Origin: UBA3700 sp963592135
GTDB lineage: Bacteria > Bacillota > Clostridia > Christensenellales > UBA3700
Assembly: GCA_963592135.1 (NCBI GenBank)
Contig: CAVAVP010000021.1
Location: 48,068 to 112,067, forward strand
Reading direction: 5' to 3'
Length of the DNA: 64,000 bases
The translations under genes and the position numbers were made by a program. A model generated the notes under the pieces. That model worked only from the letters and a program-made list of their open reading frames with translations. It was not told where the DNA came from and did not search any database. This document shows positions 17,352 to 27,022 of the stretch, piece after piece (position 1 is the first letter of the stretch; every line of letters begins with the position of its first letter).

Positions 17352-20300
17352 TTAGTCCTCCACTCTACCTGTAACAAATACCATAATTGAAGAAGTTTGT
17401 TCTAGTGTTCCAGATCCAATACCTATAGTTACATTTGCATATAATTGATTAGATACTGTTAATCTATAATAATCAGTATTTACATCAAATTTAGCACCTG
17501 CACCATATTTTGTAATCTTTTGATAACTTGTTTCATCTAATGTGTAGAATGTGCCAGTTGTATTTTCATCTACTACAGCAATTTCTCTTGTGTAGTAAGT
17601 TAATGTGTCTGAATAATTTGTTCCTGTTAATGTTACTGGATAGAATTTTCCATCTAAGCGGAAGTAGTAACTACCAGTTGAAGCACTAGTTAAATCTTTA
17701 GCTTCATTAAATGCATAATAAGTCTTTGTAGTGTCATTCTTACCATTTCCTCTTAATACTATAGAATCATACTCTCCTTTAACATAGAATACGCCTCTTG
17801 TTGAAGCTTCAACTGATTCATCTAAAGTATATTCAAATTTTGTTTCATGTATAATACCTGCTTGATATCCATATTTGCTTCCTTTTCCATCATTTAGTGT
17901 AGTTAAATCAATTTCACAATCAACATATTCGCTAGTTCCATCAGTAAAGTATACAAGAAGTCTTGACTTTACCTTACCTTGTCTCTTTTGAGCAGCTGTT
18001 AGTCCTTCGCCATTATAAAGCACTTCATAGTAACTTGTGTCAGAGAAACTATCGGTAGCAGCATTATATGTTTGATAATATGAATCAACTGCACTTATAT
18101 AATCGACAGTCTTTGTAGCAAACTCTACATCTACAGATAATTGAATTTGATACTCTTCACCATATCCAATATAATAGTAAATTGTTTCTTCTCCGCCCTC
18201 TGGAGATATATTTAATACTGCTAAATCCCAATATACAGGAAGATTATATGTTGTTGTCTCATTCTCAACAACAAGTTTGCATTGAACTCCATCAACCTCG
18301 TATATCTTAGTTTCAGTATTATAGTTGTACTCGCTTGATTTTCTAAGTTCTTGTTTTAAAGCTGAAGCTTCATTTAGAGTATTAACTGATTGAGAATAAT
18401 AAACCTTATTATCTTCAACACCTACTAATTTAACTATATAACTTGTAATCCATGAAATATCCATTTGGCTTTCGAATATATCATAAGTTAATGTACCATT
18501 GTCCATTAAGGTATATGAATATGGATCAATTGGACTACTTGTTATGCTTGATGTATCGACTATAATTTGATCTACGCTACGATCTAGAATTTCTACATTA
18601 ACATTAAAGCTTAAGTTATTAGTTAACCAACATGTGGCAACTAAATTATTTTGAGCAGACATTGTAACTTTAAAGTTGTATTCCCACTTAGCTACATCCA
18701 TTGTACCTATTGTTCCATTTTCATAAACTACAGTTACGCTTGATGGTAATGCTTTATTACCTAAGAAGTTAACTTTTACTGGGTCAATTTGATATACGCC
18801 ACCCATGTAATCGCTTCCCAATAACATTAATCCTGTTATTGCAGTTCCATCTACCTCAACGTTAACAATACTTGTTTGATAGAATGGATTTGAACCATTT
18901 ACAAGTAATCCTGTAACTATACCATCTTCATTATACTTAGCAACATCAAATCCTATAGTGATTGTAAATTGTGTATAATCATTCATGTAATCTACATTAA
19001 ATGCATCAACTTCTATCCAATCCCAAGCTATAGGAAGTTCTAGAACCTTATTATTTGTAAATTTAACATAAGCTGAACTTGGATAATAATCATGCTTATC
19101 TGCTAAGTTATTATATTCATAAGGATTAATAGTGAATGTTTGTTTTGTTAATTCTTTATCAAAGTAGATTGCCGAAATTTCATTTCTACTTACTGATACT
19201 TTAACATCTTGTGTCCATTTAAAAGTATCGCCTGAAGCATAAGCTAATTCATCTAGAGAAACTTTAGCTATTGATGAATAATCGTTATTATTATTCCACT
19301 TGTAATCAATATTTGAATCAACACCTGACCAAACAACGTTTACATCTCCTTGATATGCATTTTCACCTTCATCATAATTTACTGTTACCTTTGTTTGATA
19401 AGGGTTGTATGCTTCATTGTTTACTGGGTCAGTTAAGTATAAGTAATATTCATATGGTTGAATATCTAGCGTATTGTTCTTTTCACCAAACACAACAGAT
19501 GAAACTTTCTTTGAAGGAACATCAAATACGATTGTAACAGTTTGTTCGTTATTTGTTCCGCTCATTACGGTTGCTTTTATATCATATTGAGCTGCAGAAA
19601 TGTCATGAGTTGTAAATCTGTCAAATAATTCTGTAGCATTACCATAATCCCATGTAGCATCTAAGAATCCATATGTTCCATCGCTATACTTAAAGTATAG
19701 TGTTGATGGAGTATAGTCATTTATTGATGTTGTTGAATCAAAATTATATAGGTCTATAGTAATCTTATTATCACTAGCACCAGAAATTACTGTATCAACA
19801 ATAGTTGAATCTAAATACTTAATTGTAAATGGAGCTTCAACGCCATTAGCAAACTTGATATAAACTGTTTGCTCCCATCCGCCATCTTTAGAATCCGCAT
19901 TACAATAAGCATAATCTGTAATAATACCGCTATCTGCTACGCCATTTGACTTCGTATATATACTCATTGAAGATACAGGAAGTCTTCTTTCAACTCCATC
20001 AGTTGTATATACCATAATATATTCTGGTAATGACTCATAAACATGCATAGATAGAGTTTCAATCTTTTCAATTGAAGCGCTACTTCTTATCTTTAATTTA
20101 ATAGTCATTGTTGCTGTATTTGCACCACTATTAAATGGAGCAGTTGCAGTAATGTAGTAAATACCTGGATTTGTATAACTATCTAAGTTCGCAAAAGATA
20201 AATCTTTATTCATAGAAGTTATAGTATCTGAATATTTTCCTGTACTTATATCAAATGCTTGGAATCCAGTAATCTTAAATGAAACGCTAGCCTTATATAT

Positions 20301-23300
20301 ATTTTGACCTTTTTGATAAGTAGCTTCCTTGTTTGTGAAATTTTCACCTACCATTGTATTATATGCATTTTCCGCATTTGTATATAAATATGGATCATAA
20401 GTTACTGTTGCTGGAATTTGATCCCATGTAATAGCGCCATCTACACCTGTATATGTAGAATCACCTACAGCATTTGAAGTATTGAATATGTATACATTTG
20501 TAAAGTATGAACTTGATCTACCTGCAGAATATGTCTTTGTACTTTCCGTATTATAGAATGTTAATACATTTCCATTATCATCCGTAACTGCTTGTCCATG
20601 ATCTTGATTAGTTAAATAGATATTAGTTAATTGTCCTCTAACCAAATTTAGACCAAGATGTGATTCATTTGTTACAGCAAATGGTATAAATCTATTTATA
20701 ATATTACCAATTTGGTTTTCTAAATTACTTGTAACTAACATAGAAATTAATCCTGAAGATAAAGATACTCCAGCTAGATTCTTTAATACATCTGCCAAGA
20801 TGCTTGGAACTTGATCCATTAAATCATCAAATGTAGCTCCACCATCAATTCTATTCCAGTATACCTTAGCTAAATAGTTGCTTGAGAATGTACCTTCAGC
20901 AAGTTCGGCTAAGTTTAGAATTGTTTCTTGTCCAAAAATATAATACATTAAGTTATCTATTAATGAGTTAAAGTTATAAGGATCTATCTCAACATCAAGA
21001 TTCATTATTCCTAGTTTTGTTGTTTGATCAACGCTTAAATAAATCTTTACTAAATCAATAAGGCTTGTAATGTCTAAATTCGAGAATAATGCAGAAATAC
21101 CAGATACTACATTTAAGTCATAGTAATCATAGTAATCCTTTGTTCCTTCATGACGAGAAATCTTACAAATATAGAACTTATATGTAGTTGTTGAGTTTCC
21201 ACTTTCATCCGTTGTTGTCTTTTCAATTCTATAAACATTGTTTAAGTTTGAAACCGATGCTGTTGGGAAATTCTTAGGTGATGTATATGAAGTATTTATA
21301 GATAAAGCAGTAAAGCCAGACCCATTATACATTTGAATTTCATCATCATTATAATTTGAAGAAGTTCCATTAGTCTTATAGAATAATTGTCCAACTTCAT
21401 AAGTCGAAGCCTTACTTGTAACACCTGTCCAACCAGCTGTTGATACAACTTGAGTCGCAGATACACTGCCACTTGTTATAATTGTATCTTCTTCCTCTGT
21501 ACTTTCTGTTGATGTAGAAGTATCCGGTTGAGTTGTTGTATCTTCAACTCCTAAGTCTTCATTTGTATCTTTTATTAATCCTGAAACTAAATTATTAATA
21601 GAATCAAGCACTCCATCTAATGTTCCACTTAACATGCTTACTAAGTCTAAATCAATAGAAACAGTACCAACCTTTGAACCTACATCAACCACGTATTTAA
21701 TTAAGTTATTACAAATAGTTAAGTTCATCTTACCTTTTGTATAATCTAATTCTACATATACAAGTGGAGTCTTTGAACCAGCACCGGTATTATTGAATTC
21801 AGTTTCATCAATATCTGCAATTGTTACTAATATTGAGCCCTTAGCTGCACTCTTACCATCTGTATTAGATAAGCTTCTCTTTGAGTCTAGTTTTTCAATA
21901 TAAATTCTTGTATATTCAGGGGATCCTGTTGTGGATGTATATTGATTCAAATCTATATATAGACCTAATTCTAGATTCTTTAATATAGACTTAATTAAAT
22001 ATTCACCCTTTGTTGCATTCCAATCAGGAATTTGGTCTAAGTCTATATCAAATGAGGCATCGCCACCCGCTTCAAGTTCAATTTCAACATCTGCCCAAAT
22101 AGAGTTTTCTATTTCAGCATTAAGTGCAAGTTTGCCAGCAAGTATATCAACGTTTAAATCTATTCCTAAATCTAATCCTAGGCTATATCCTAACAATTCC
22201 CTGAATAATGATTCAAAGACATCAGCCGCAACAGACGCAAATATTGTTGTATCTTTAATAGACAAACTAGATAAAATAACAGCAATTAAATTATCTGAAA
22301 TACTTACATCTTCATCCGAACCTGAAACATCTCCGTCTGACGTAGAAACATCTCCATCTGATGTAGAAACATCAGTATTACCTGCATTTTCTTGTGGCTG
22401 TGTTGTTACTTCAGTTGATGAAGAAACTTCATCTGAATTAGATGTGTCGCCACCTATTAAATTCTCAAGTAATCCACCAACAATACTTGTTAAAGATAAA
22501 TCTCCAACACCATCAAGTATTGATTGTAATGCAGTTCCTAACTTAGCAATTGCTGGAACATTAACTAATTCAACATCAAATAGTCCAAGGCCATTTAAAT
22601 CTAATACAACGCTGTTGTTATAGATATAAACACCTAGCCATACATTACCCTCATAAATAACTTCTATCTTAATTTGTGTTTGCTTAAAGTTATCTAGATT
22701 TAAGTGTAATTGAGCTATTATTTGTACTTGAGTTTTCCAATCGTCGAAATCTACTTCAATTGGAATATTAAATGAACTTGCTTGTTCCGCAACAATATTG
22801 TCTACGATCTTATTAATATCCCATATTGAATTTAATACTTCTGCATCTAGTGTTAATGTTAACTTCATATCACCAATGGTTTGAATAATTGCATCAATTA
22901 AATCGTCATGGTATTTTGTAGTTTCAGCTGCTAACTTCTCAGTCTTCGTTTCATATTTACTCTTTAAAGTAGTTGCTGAACCAATCTGTACAGGCGCCTT
23001 TTTAGTTCCTGTTTGAATATTAATCTTTAGGTCATCATCAAAATAATTTCCTGTTTCTTCTGTCCATTTTGGGATTAAAGCTCCAGATACTGTTAAATCT
23101 AAACCTTTTGATCTTGAAGCTACAAGTTCAACTGTTAAATCGAATACTTCAGCTAAATCCATGCCTAAATTAACATTAAATACACCTAATAACTCTTGAA
23201 CAGCAACAATTGATGCAGATATAGCAACTATATCCTCATTTACTAAAATTGCAAGAGCATTTGAAATGTCAACCATTGAGTCAAACTCATCAGCAACAAC

Positions 23301-26300
23301 ATTTGATGTAGTTGTTCCTTCAAGTCCTAAAAGTTTAGATAAATCAAAGGATAAATCTAATATTTCTTTATCACCTAGCAAGCCATAGATTAAACTTGTA
23401 TAGTCTAAATCCATAGCTAAGTTTGGTAATACAATGTTTAATAGTTTTAGATTTTCAAGTTCAATATAGACATGATTTCCTACACCATAAATACCTAGTA
23501 TTGTTGTGTTAGCTGGAACCATTTCATTTGCTCCAAATGCAATTGAAGAATCATTTGTTACAAGTTCTACAACTAAAATACTATTTTCACTATTTTCTTT
23601 ATCTAAAGACAAACCAATATTTAATGAAACATCTAATTTAAAATCATTTGTAAATTCCCATAATAATTGCATTTCTTTAATCTCGTCAAGACCAAATAAG
23701 GCGATAAGTGGAGCAAGGTTATAAGCACCTTGAGAGAATTCCACACTTAAGTTTAGAGAAACTAATGTTCCACCTAGTATATCTACTAATAATTTTGACA
23801 CACTATCTACGTAATCTTTTTCTTCAACAATGTAATAATCTGTCTCTGGATTATATGCAACTTGTCCCTCACCTGTTCCCAAAGCTACTAGAGTGTATTC
23901 TTTAGTAGTATTATTATATACATAATATTCTCCACTCGAAGATGAAGTTAATCCTGTTGCTAAAACTCTTCTATGCGTCTTAGATAGAATATACCCCTCC
24001 AGATTTGTTTTTGCACCAAAGTAACCGCTGTATGAAGTTCCACCTAAATCCGGATTAAACTTCTTTAATCCTTCAGTTGTATAACAAATCATAATGTCAT
24101 GAATAGATATAGCAGCTTCTAATCCATCTGTTGCAATAGTAGTTGTAATATATTCGCCTTCGTCTAAGCCATAGCCTACTACCCAATAATCCTTATATAC
24201 ATAAGCTCTTACATACTTCTTACCAGTTGGATCAACATCTAAAGATTTAACATTAGTGCTAATTGCGCCGCCGTAAAATGCACATTCTGAGCCATTTTCG
24301 TCTTTTCCTAAAACAACCTCTTTAGTAAAATCAGAATCGATATAGAACTTTCCTTCATTTACATAAACTTGGCTATAGTTATCTATTACATCATCTCCAA
24401 CAAGAGTAAACTCAGTTGTAAGCGCTGAATCTGAATAGTATGTAGAACCACTTACAAATACTAAGCTCTTATAAGCAGCCTTAGTTCCTATATACCAATA
24501 ATCATCAGCACCAATATATGCTGAACGAGAATCAAGGCCTGCAGCAATTGTTATAGAATCAATATGACCTTCTTCTTGGAAGTTAATGCTTAAACCAGCG
24601 GTTAAGCCTTTTGGCCAACTGAATCCTAAATCACCAGCAAGTGATGTTAAAGCTTTCCAGAATATATCATTAAGTGTTATTTCTATTGCTGTTTCTGTAT
24701 CATTAGCAGAGAAAATATCTCCAAATCCAACAACTGAACCAATACCTTTTAGAAGTGTAATAAAGTCTGTGGATACATGGTAATTACCATCTTCATCATA
24801 AACTAGAGATATACAATCCATATTTGTAATTTCACTTGATGCAGAAATAGTTCCACCCTCAAGAGTTGACTCATCATTTGATGTATATCTAGCGTTTAGT
24901 ATATCTTCCCATTTTGTCCAATCTGAAATTCCTAGAGTTTCACTAAATACATTATCCAATGCATTTGTAACTAAATTTACCACATATTGAACAAGCGATG
25001 GAACACCATCAAGGTTAACTTTAATATTGCTACAAGCAAAATAATTGCTTAAAACGCCATTGCCGTCACCATCTGTTAAATTAACATAAAGTGCTCCATT
25101 CTTATAATAAACGGCTATCATTGGATAAGAATCTAGACAATTACCATTTACATCAATAAGATATAATTCAAGCATTATAAGGTTATTATCTACAAGTACC
25201 TCTTTCCCGTTTTCGTCAATAATCGTATCCTTACCATAATTCAAATCTAAATCTAGTGCTGCTTCTAATCTAAATCCTGTAGCACCATCTACTAAAATTA
25301 CCCCTTCAGGTAGTAATGTTTTACCTAGTACACTGTTTGCAACAGAACCAACGTCTAATGCTCCTTGTGTATCTAATGTTATATCTAAAGAAAATGCAAT
25401 GTTTGTTAAGCTAAATGAAGTATAATTTATGCAATTATACGCTCTTTGTGAAATACCAATATCGGCTTTTGTATTTTGATAAATTGTGTCAGAATTCAAA
25501 TCTACATAAAGCAAATATACAGGATTCTCCGTTGTAGATTTTGTTTTATCCTTTGCAGTAAAGGCAAATCTAGTTGTTACGCCATCAACTGTTGTACCTT
25601 CAACTTGTACAGTCATACTTGGAAGCCATCCATCAATAAATGTTAATAGTGGATCCAAGTCTAAATCGAAACTTAACGACCCTCCTATAAGTGCAGGAAG
25701 CATTCCAACAATACTCTTTAGTGTCGTTGTTAACGCATTGATTTTAACTTCCATCGCATAGGTTGATGTTACCACACCAGTTGTAGTATCTGTAGAGGTT
25801 TTAACAACAGCATTACCAAAAATAAAGGGAACTACAAGTCCAATTATACTTGATACAGACAAATTAACACCTGCACTAGAAATTAAATCATCTAGCATTT
25901 TAAATAAATCACCTTTTAATTGGCCATCATAATTTCCATCTGAAATAAAGTTCTTAAGAGCAGAAACCAATTGAATCATATAATCCATGTTAAAGTCTTC
26001 AAAATATACAAGAGGAGAATCTTCTCCTTTATCTAAATACATTTTCTCACCTATAACATAGAATCCCCATTGAAGCTCTCCTTCTTCTTCTTTTGTTATT
26101 TGTGTAGCCATATCAGCAGTTGTTAATGCTAAATGGCCTATTACTTCTCCATTTTGATTAACTAAATCGCCTGAGTTTTCAGTATTATCTCCAGCACCTT
26201 CTGTAGTATCTTCAGTACCATCTGGATCAATAGGACCTACTGGGGTTTCTTTGACATTAGACATATCAACGACCTTTATTACAAGTTCGTTGTCCAACCC

Positions 26301-26738
26301 GTCTTGATCTTGGTCTAAATTGGCTCTAAATATAAATCTCTTTTTTGAAGTTTGTTGAGTATCTTTATCTGTTACGTCTAAATCCGCATAGAAATTTAAA
26401 ACTTTATAGTTTCCTTCTTCCGCATTAACCTTCGAGCCACCAATCAACGTAGCCATACAAACAAGTGGTTTCATTACTGAAGTTTGAACTCCAGTTTCTT
26501 GCCCCTTATTATTTTCATCAGTTTTAGTAGGCTTTGTTGGACGTTTAGTAGGCGTAGTTGTGGTAGTTGTTGGTTTCGTAGTTGTGGTAGTTGTAGTATC
26601 ATCTCCACCTGTATCGGTAGTATCTGTAGTAGTTGTACTTCCTCCACCGGTTACATTACAACCAACGAACACTGCAACTAGCGAAACTAATAACAGTATC
26701 ACGATAATTGTACTTAAAATAACATTGCTTTTTTTCAT
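17352..26738 (-). CDS. Giant surface lipoprotein (3128 aa) with two kinds of internal repeats
   Basis: The start at 26738 is chosen because GTGGAG lies 6 bases before it and it gives a clean signal peptide; a longer frame adds seven residues. MKKSN, a hydrophobic core and FVGC predict lipidation of the Cys, followed by a Thr/Pro/Lys-rich stalk to about residue 70. Residues ~130-1800 hold at least five loosely similar beta modules with [LV]Y[VI]-x-L-type strands followed by hydrophobic helix (near 226, 543, 1086, 1369, 1662). Residues ~2326-2830 hold five Ig-like repeats, consensus I-x-I-[DN]-P-Y-x-Y ... YPSS ... WDW. No catalytic motif or sortase signal is seen. First and longest gene of the operon; its size alone suggests a long filament or sheath element (inference). 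Confidence 0.85.
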   Translation of the reverse strand: MKKSNVILSTIIVILLLVSLVAVFVGCNVTGGGSTTTTDTTDTGGDDTTTTTTTKPTTTTTTPTKRPTKPTKTDENNKGQETGVQTSVMKPLVCMATLIGGSKVNAEEGNYKVLNFYADLDVTDKDTQQTSKKRFIFRANLDQDQDGLDNELVIKVVDMSNVKETPVGPIDPDGTEDTTEGAGDNTENSGDLVNQNGEVIGHLALTTADMATQITKEEEGELQWGFYVIGEKMYLDKGEDSPLVYFEDFNMDYMIQLVSALKNFISDGNYDGQLKGDLFKMLDDLISSAGVNLSVSSIIGLVVPFIFGNAVVKTSTDTTTGVVTSTYAMEVKINALTTTLKSIVGMLPALIGGSLSFDLDLDPLLTFIDGWLPSMTVQVEGTTVDGVTTRFAFTAKDKTKSTTENPVYLLYVDLNSDTIYQNTKADIGISQRAYNCINYTSFSLTNIAFSLDITLDTQGALDVGSVANSVLGKTLLPEGVILVDGATGFRLEAALDLDLNYGKDTIIDENGKEVLVDNNLIMLELYLIDVNGNCLDSYPMIAVYYKNGALYVNLTDGDGNGVLSNYFACSNIKVNLDGVPSLVQYVVNLVTNALDNVFSETLGISDWTKWEDILNARYTSNDESTLEGGTISASSEITNMDCISLVYDEDGNYHVSTDFITLLKGIGSVVGFGDIFSANDTETAIEITLNDIFWKALTSLAGDLGFSWPKGLTAGLSINFQEEGHIDSITIAAGLDSRSAYIGADDYWYIGTKAAYKSLVFVSGSTYYSDSALTTEFTLVGDDVIDNYSQVYVNEGKFYIDSDFTKEVVLGKDENGSECAFYGGAISTNVKSLDVDPTGKKYVRAYVYKDYWVVGYGLDEGEYITTTIATDGLEAAISIHDIMICYTTEGLKKFNPDLGGTSYSGYFGAKTNLEGYILSKTHRRVLATGLTSSSSGEYYVYNNTTKEYTLVALGTGEGQVAYNPETDYYIVEEKDYVDSVSKLLVDILGGTLVSLNLSVEFSQGAYNLAPLIALFGLDEIKEMQLLWEFTNDFKLDVSLNIGLSLDKENSENSILVVELVTNDSSIAFGANEMVPANTTILGIYGVGNHVYIELENLKLLNIVLPNLAMDLDYTSLIYGLLGDKEILDLSFDLSKLLGLEGTTTSNVVADEFDSMVDISNALAILVNEDIVAISASIVAVQELLGVFNVNLGMDLAEVFDLTVELVASRSKGLDLTVSGALIPKWTEETGNYFDDDLKINIQTGTKKAPVQIGSATTLKSKYETKTEKLAAETTKYHDDLIDAIIQTIGDMKLTLTLDAEVLNSIWDINKIVDNIVAEQASSFNIPIEVDFDDWKTQVQIIAQLHLNLDNFKQTQIKIEVIYEGNVWLGVYIYNNSVVLDLNGLGLFDVELVNVPAIAKLGTALQSILDGVGDLSLTSIVGGLLENLIGGDTSNSDEVSSSTEVTTQPQENAGNTDVSTSDGDVSTSDGDVSGSDEDVSISDNLIAVILSSLSIKDTTIFASVAADVFESLFRELLGYSLGLDLGIDLNVDILAGKLALNAEIENSIWADVEIELEAGGDASFDIDLDQIPDWNATKGEYLIKSILKNLELGLYIDLNQYTSTTGSPEYTRIYIEKLDSKRSLSNTDGKSAAKGSILVTIADIDETEFNNTGAGSKTPLVYVELDYTKGKMNLTICNNLIKYVVDVGSKVGTVSIDLDLVSMLSGTLDGVLDSINNLVSGLIKDTNEDLGVEDTTTQPDTSTSTESTEEEDTIITSGSVSATQVVSTAGWTGVTSKASTYEVGQLFYKTNGTSSNYNDDEIQMYNGSGFTALSINTSYTSPKNFPTASVSNLNNVYRIEKTTTDESGNSTTTYKFYICKISRHEGTKDYYDYYDLNVVSGISALFSNLDITSLIDLVKIYLSVDQTTKLGIMNLDVEIDPYNFNSLIDNLMYYIFGQETILNLAELAEGTFSSNYLAKVYWNRIDGGATFDDLMDQVPSILADVLKNLAGVSLSSGLISMLVTSNLENQIGNIINRFIPFAVTNESHLGLNLVRGQLTNIYLTNQDHGQAVTDDNGNVLTFYNTESTKTYSAGRSSSYFTNVYIFNTSNAVGDSTYTGVDGAITWDQIPATVTYDPYLYTNAENAYNTMVGENFTNKEATYQKGQNIYKASVSFKITGFQAFDISTGKYSDTITSMNKDLSFANLDSYTNPGIYYITATAPFNSGANTATMTIKLKIRSSASIEKIETLSMHVYESLPEYIMVYTTDGVERRLPVSSMSIYTKSNGVADSGIITDYAYCNADSKDGGWEQTVYIKFANGVEAPFTIKYLDSTIVDTVISGASDNKITIDLYNFDSTTSINDYTPSTLYFKYSDGTYGFLDATWDYGNATELFDRFTTHDISAAQYDIKATVMSGTNNEQTVTIVFDVPSKKVSSVVFGEKNNTLDIQPYEYYLYLTDPVNNEAYNPYQTKVTVNYDEGENAYQGDVNVVWSGVDSNIDYKWNNNNDYSSIAKVSLDELAYASGDTFKWTQDVKVSVSRNEISAIYFDKELTKQTFTINPYEYNNLADKHDYYPSSAYVKFTNNKVLELPIAWDWIEVDAFNVDYMNDYTQFTITIGFDVAKYNEDGIVTGLLVNGSNPFYQTSIVNVEVDGTAITGLMLLGSDYMGGVYQIDPVKVNFLGNKALPSSVTVVYENGTIGTMDVAKWEYNFKVTMSAQNNLVATCWLTNNLSFNVNVEILDRSVDQIIVDTSSITSSPIDPYSYTLMDNGTLTYDIFESQMDISWITSYIVKLVGVEDNKVYYSQSVNTLNEASALKQELRKSSEYNYNTETKIYEVDGVQCKLVVENETTTYNLPVYWDLAVLNISPEGGEETIYYYIGYGEEYQIQLSVDVEFATKTVDYISAVDSYYQTYNAATDSFSDTSYYEVLYNGEGLTAAQKRQGKVKSRLLVYFTDGTSEYVDCEIDLTTLNDGKGSKYGYQAGIIHETKFEYTLDESVEASTRGVFYVKGEYDSIVLRGNGKNDTTKTYYAFNEAKDLTSASTGSYYFRLDGKFYPVTLTGTNYSDTLTYYTREIAVVDENTTGTFYTLDETSYQKITKYGAGAKFDVNTDYYRLTVSNQLYANVTIGIGSGTLEQTSSIMVFVTGRVED
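18450..19790 (-). repeat. Five tandem Ig-like protein repeats within the 3128-residue lipoprotein
   Basis: Units start near residues 2326 (ITIDLYNF), 2426 (LDIQPYEY), 2538 (FTINPYEY), 2646 (YQIDPVKV) and 2736 (SPIDPYSY), about 100-110 residues apart. Each continues with a strand carrying a Tyr/Phe-x-[ND]-G-like turn and ends near a Trp (WDYGN, WSGVD, WDWIE, WEYNF, WDLAV). The copies have diverged strongly, so this is old duplication. Confidence 0.7.
22324..22374 (-). repeat. 21-bp coding minisatellite
   Basis: Two full 21-base units and a partial third begin with GAAACATC on the plus strand. They encode a Ser/Asp/Gly/Val-rich repeat (TSDGDVS-type) that forms a flexible acidic linker between modules of the giant lipoprotein. 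Confidence 0.8.
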
Positions 26739-26906
26739 AAATTTCTCCACTTTGCGCATTCATAGAAATTTTTATTTTGTACACGTATATTATATTAGGG
26801 CTCTTAATCAAAACTTAAATAATCTTAGCTATTGTAAAATCTCTCAAAAGAAACTCTCAAACGTTCCCATTTTTCTAGTTTTTTTATGTAAATTTTTTTT
26901 GATTTT

Positions 26907-27000
26907 TTTATTTTTCGTTATTAATTTTTTCACAAAGATTGATTTTTTGTAAAATTTTTGTAAAATTTAATAAATTTATGTATAAGATACTGTTAAGATA
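26907..27000 (-). promoter_or_regulatory. Regulatory region of the giant-protein operon, shared architecture with 30444-30536
   Basis: Reading the minus strand: TATCTTA (27000-26994), four bases, TATCTTA (26989-26983), then TTTACA repeated with an 11-bp step (5' ends at 26964 and 26953), then a -35-like TTGTGA (26935-26930) and a 17-base spacer to a weak -10 AATAAA (26912-26907). The TTACA box begins exactly 28 bases before the -35. Direct repeats spaced one helical turn are how OmpR-family regulators bind. The leader would be about 160 bases. An isolated TATAAT at 26794-26789, without a -35, is an alternative start. Confidence 0.55.
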
Positions 27001-27022
27001 GCACTATTTTTCGGAAATATTC

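Noticed and set aside
22324..22374. Possible CRISPR-like direct repeats
   Set aside because: The 21-bp units lie head to tail inside a coding frame without spacers.
22132..22623. Plus-strand open frame of 163 codons opposite the giant lipoprotein
   Set aside because: It is antisense to a long clean coding frame, has no ribosome site, and its Ser/Pro-rich composition follows from the repeated codons below it.
26789..26817. TATAAT near 26790 as the main promoter of the giant-protein operon
   Set aside because: No -35 at 16-18 bases and no extended -10; the region at 26907-27000 fits better, although the site is mentioned as an alternative.
26560..26952. Plus-strand frame of 130 codons over the start of the giant lipoprotein
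   Set aside because: It is the reverse of the Thr-rich stalk (poly-Val) and of AT-rich regulatory DNA; no start signals.
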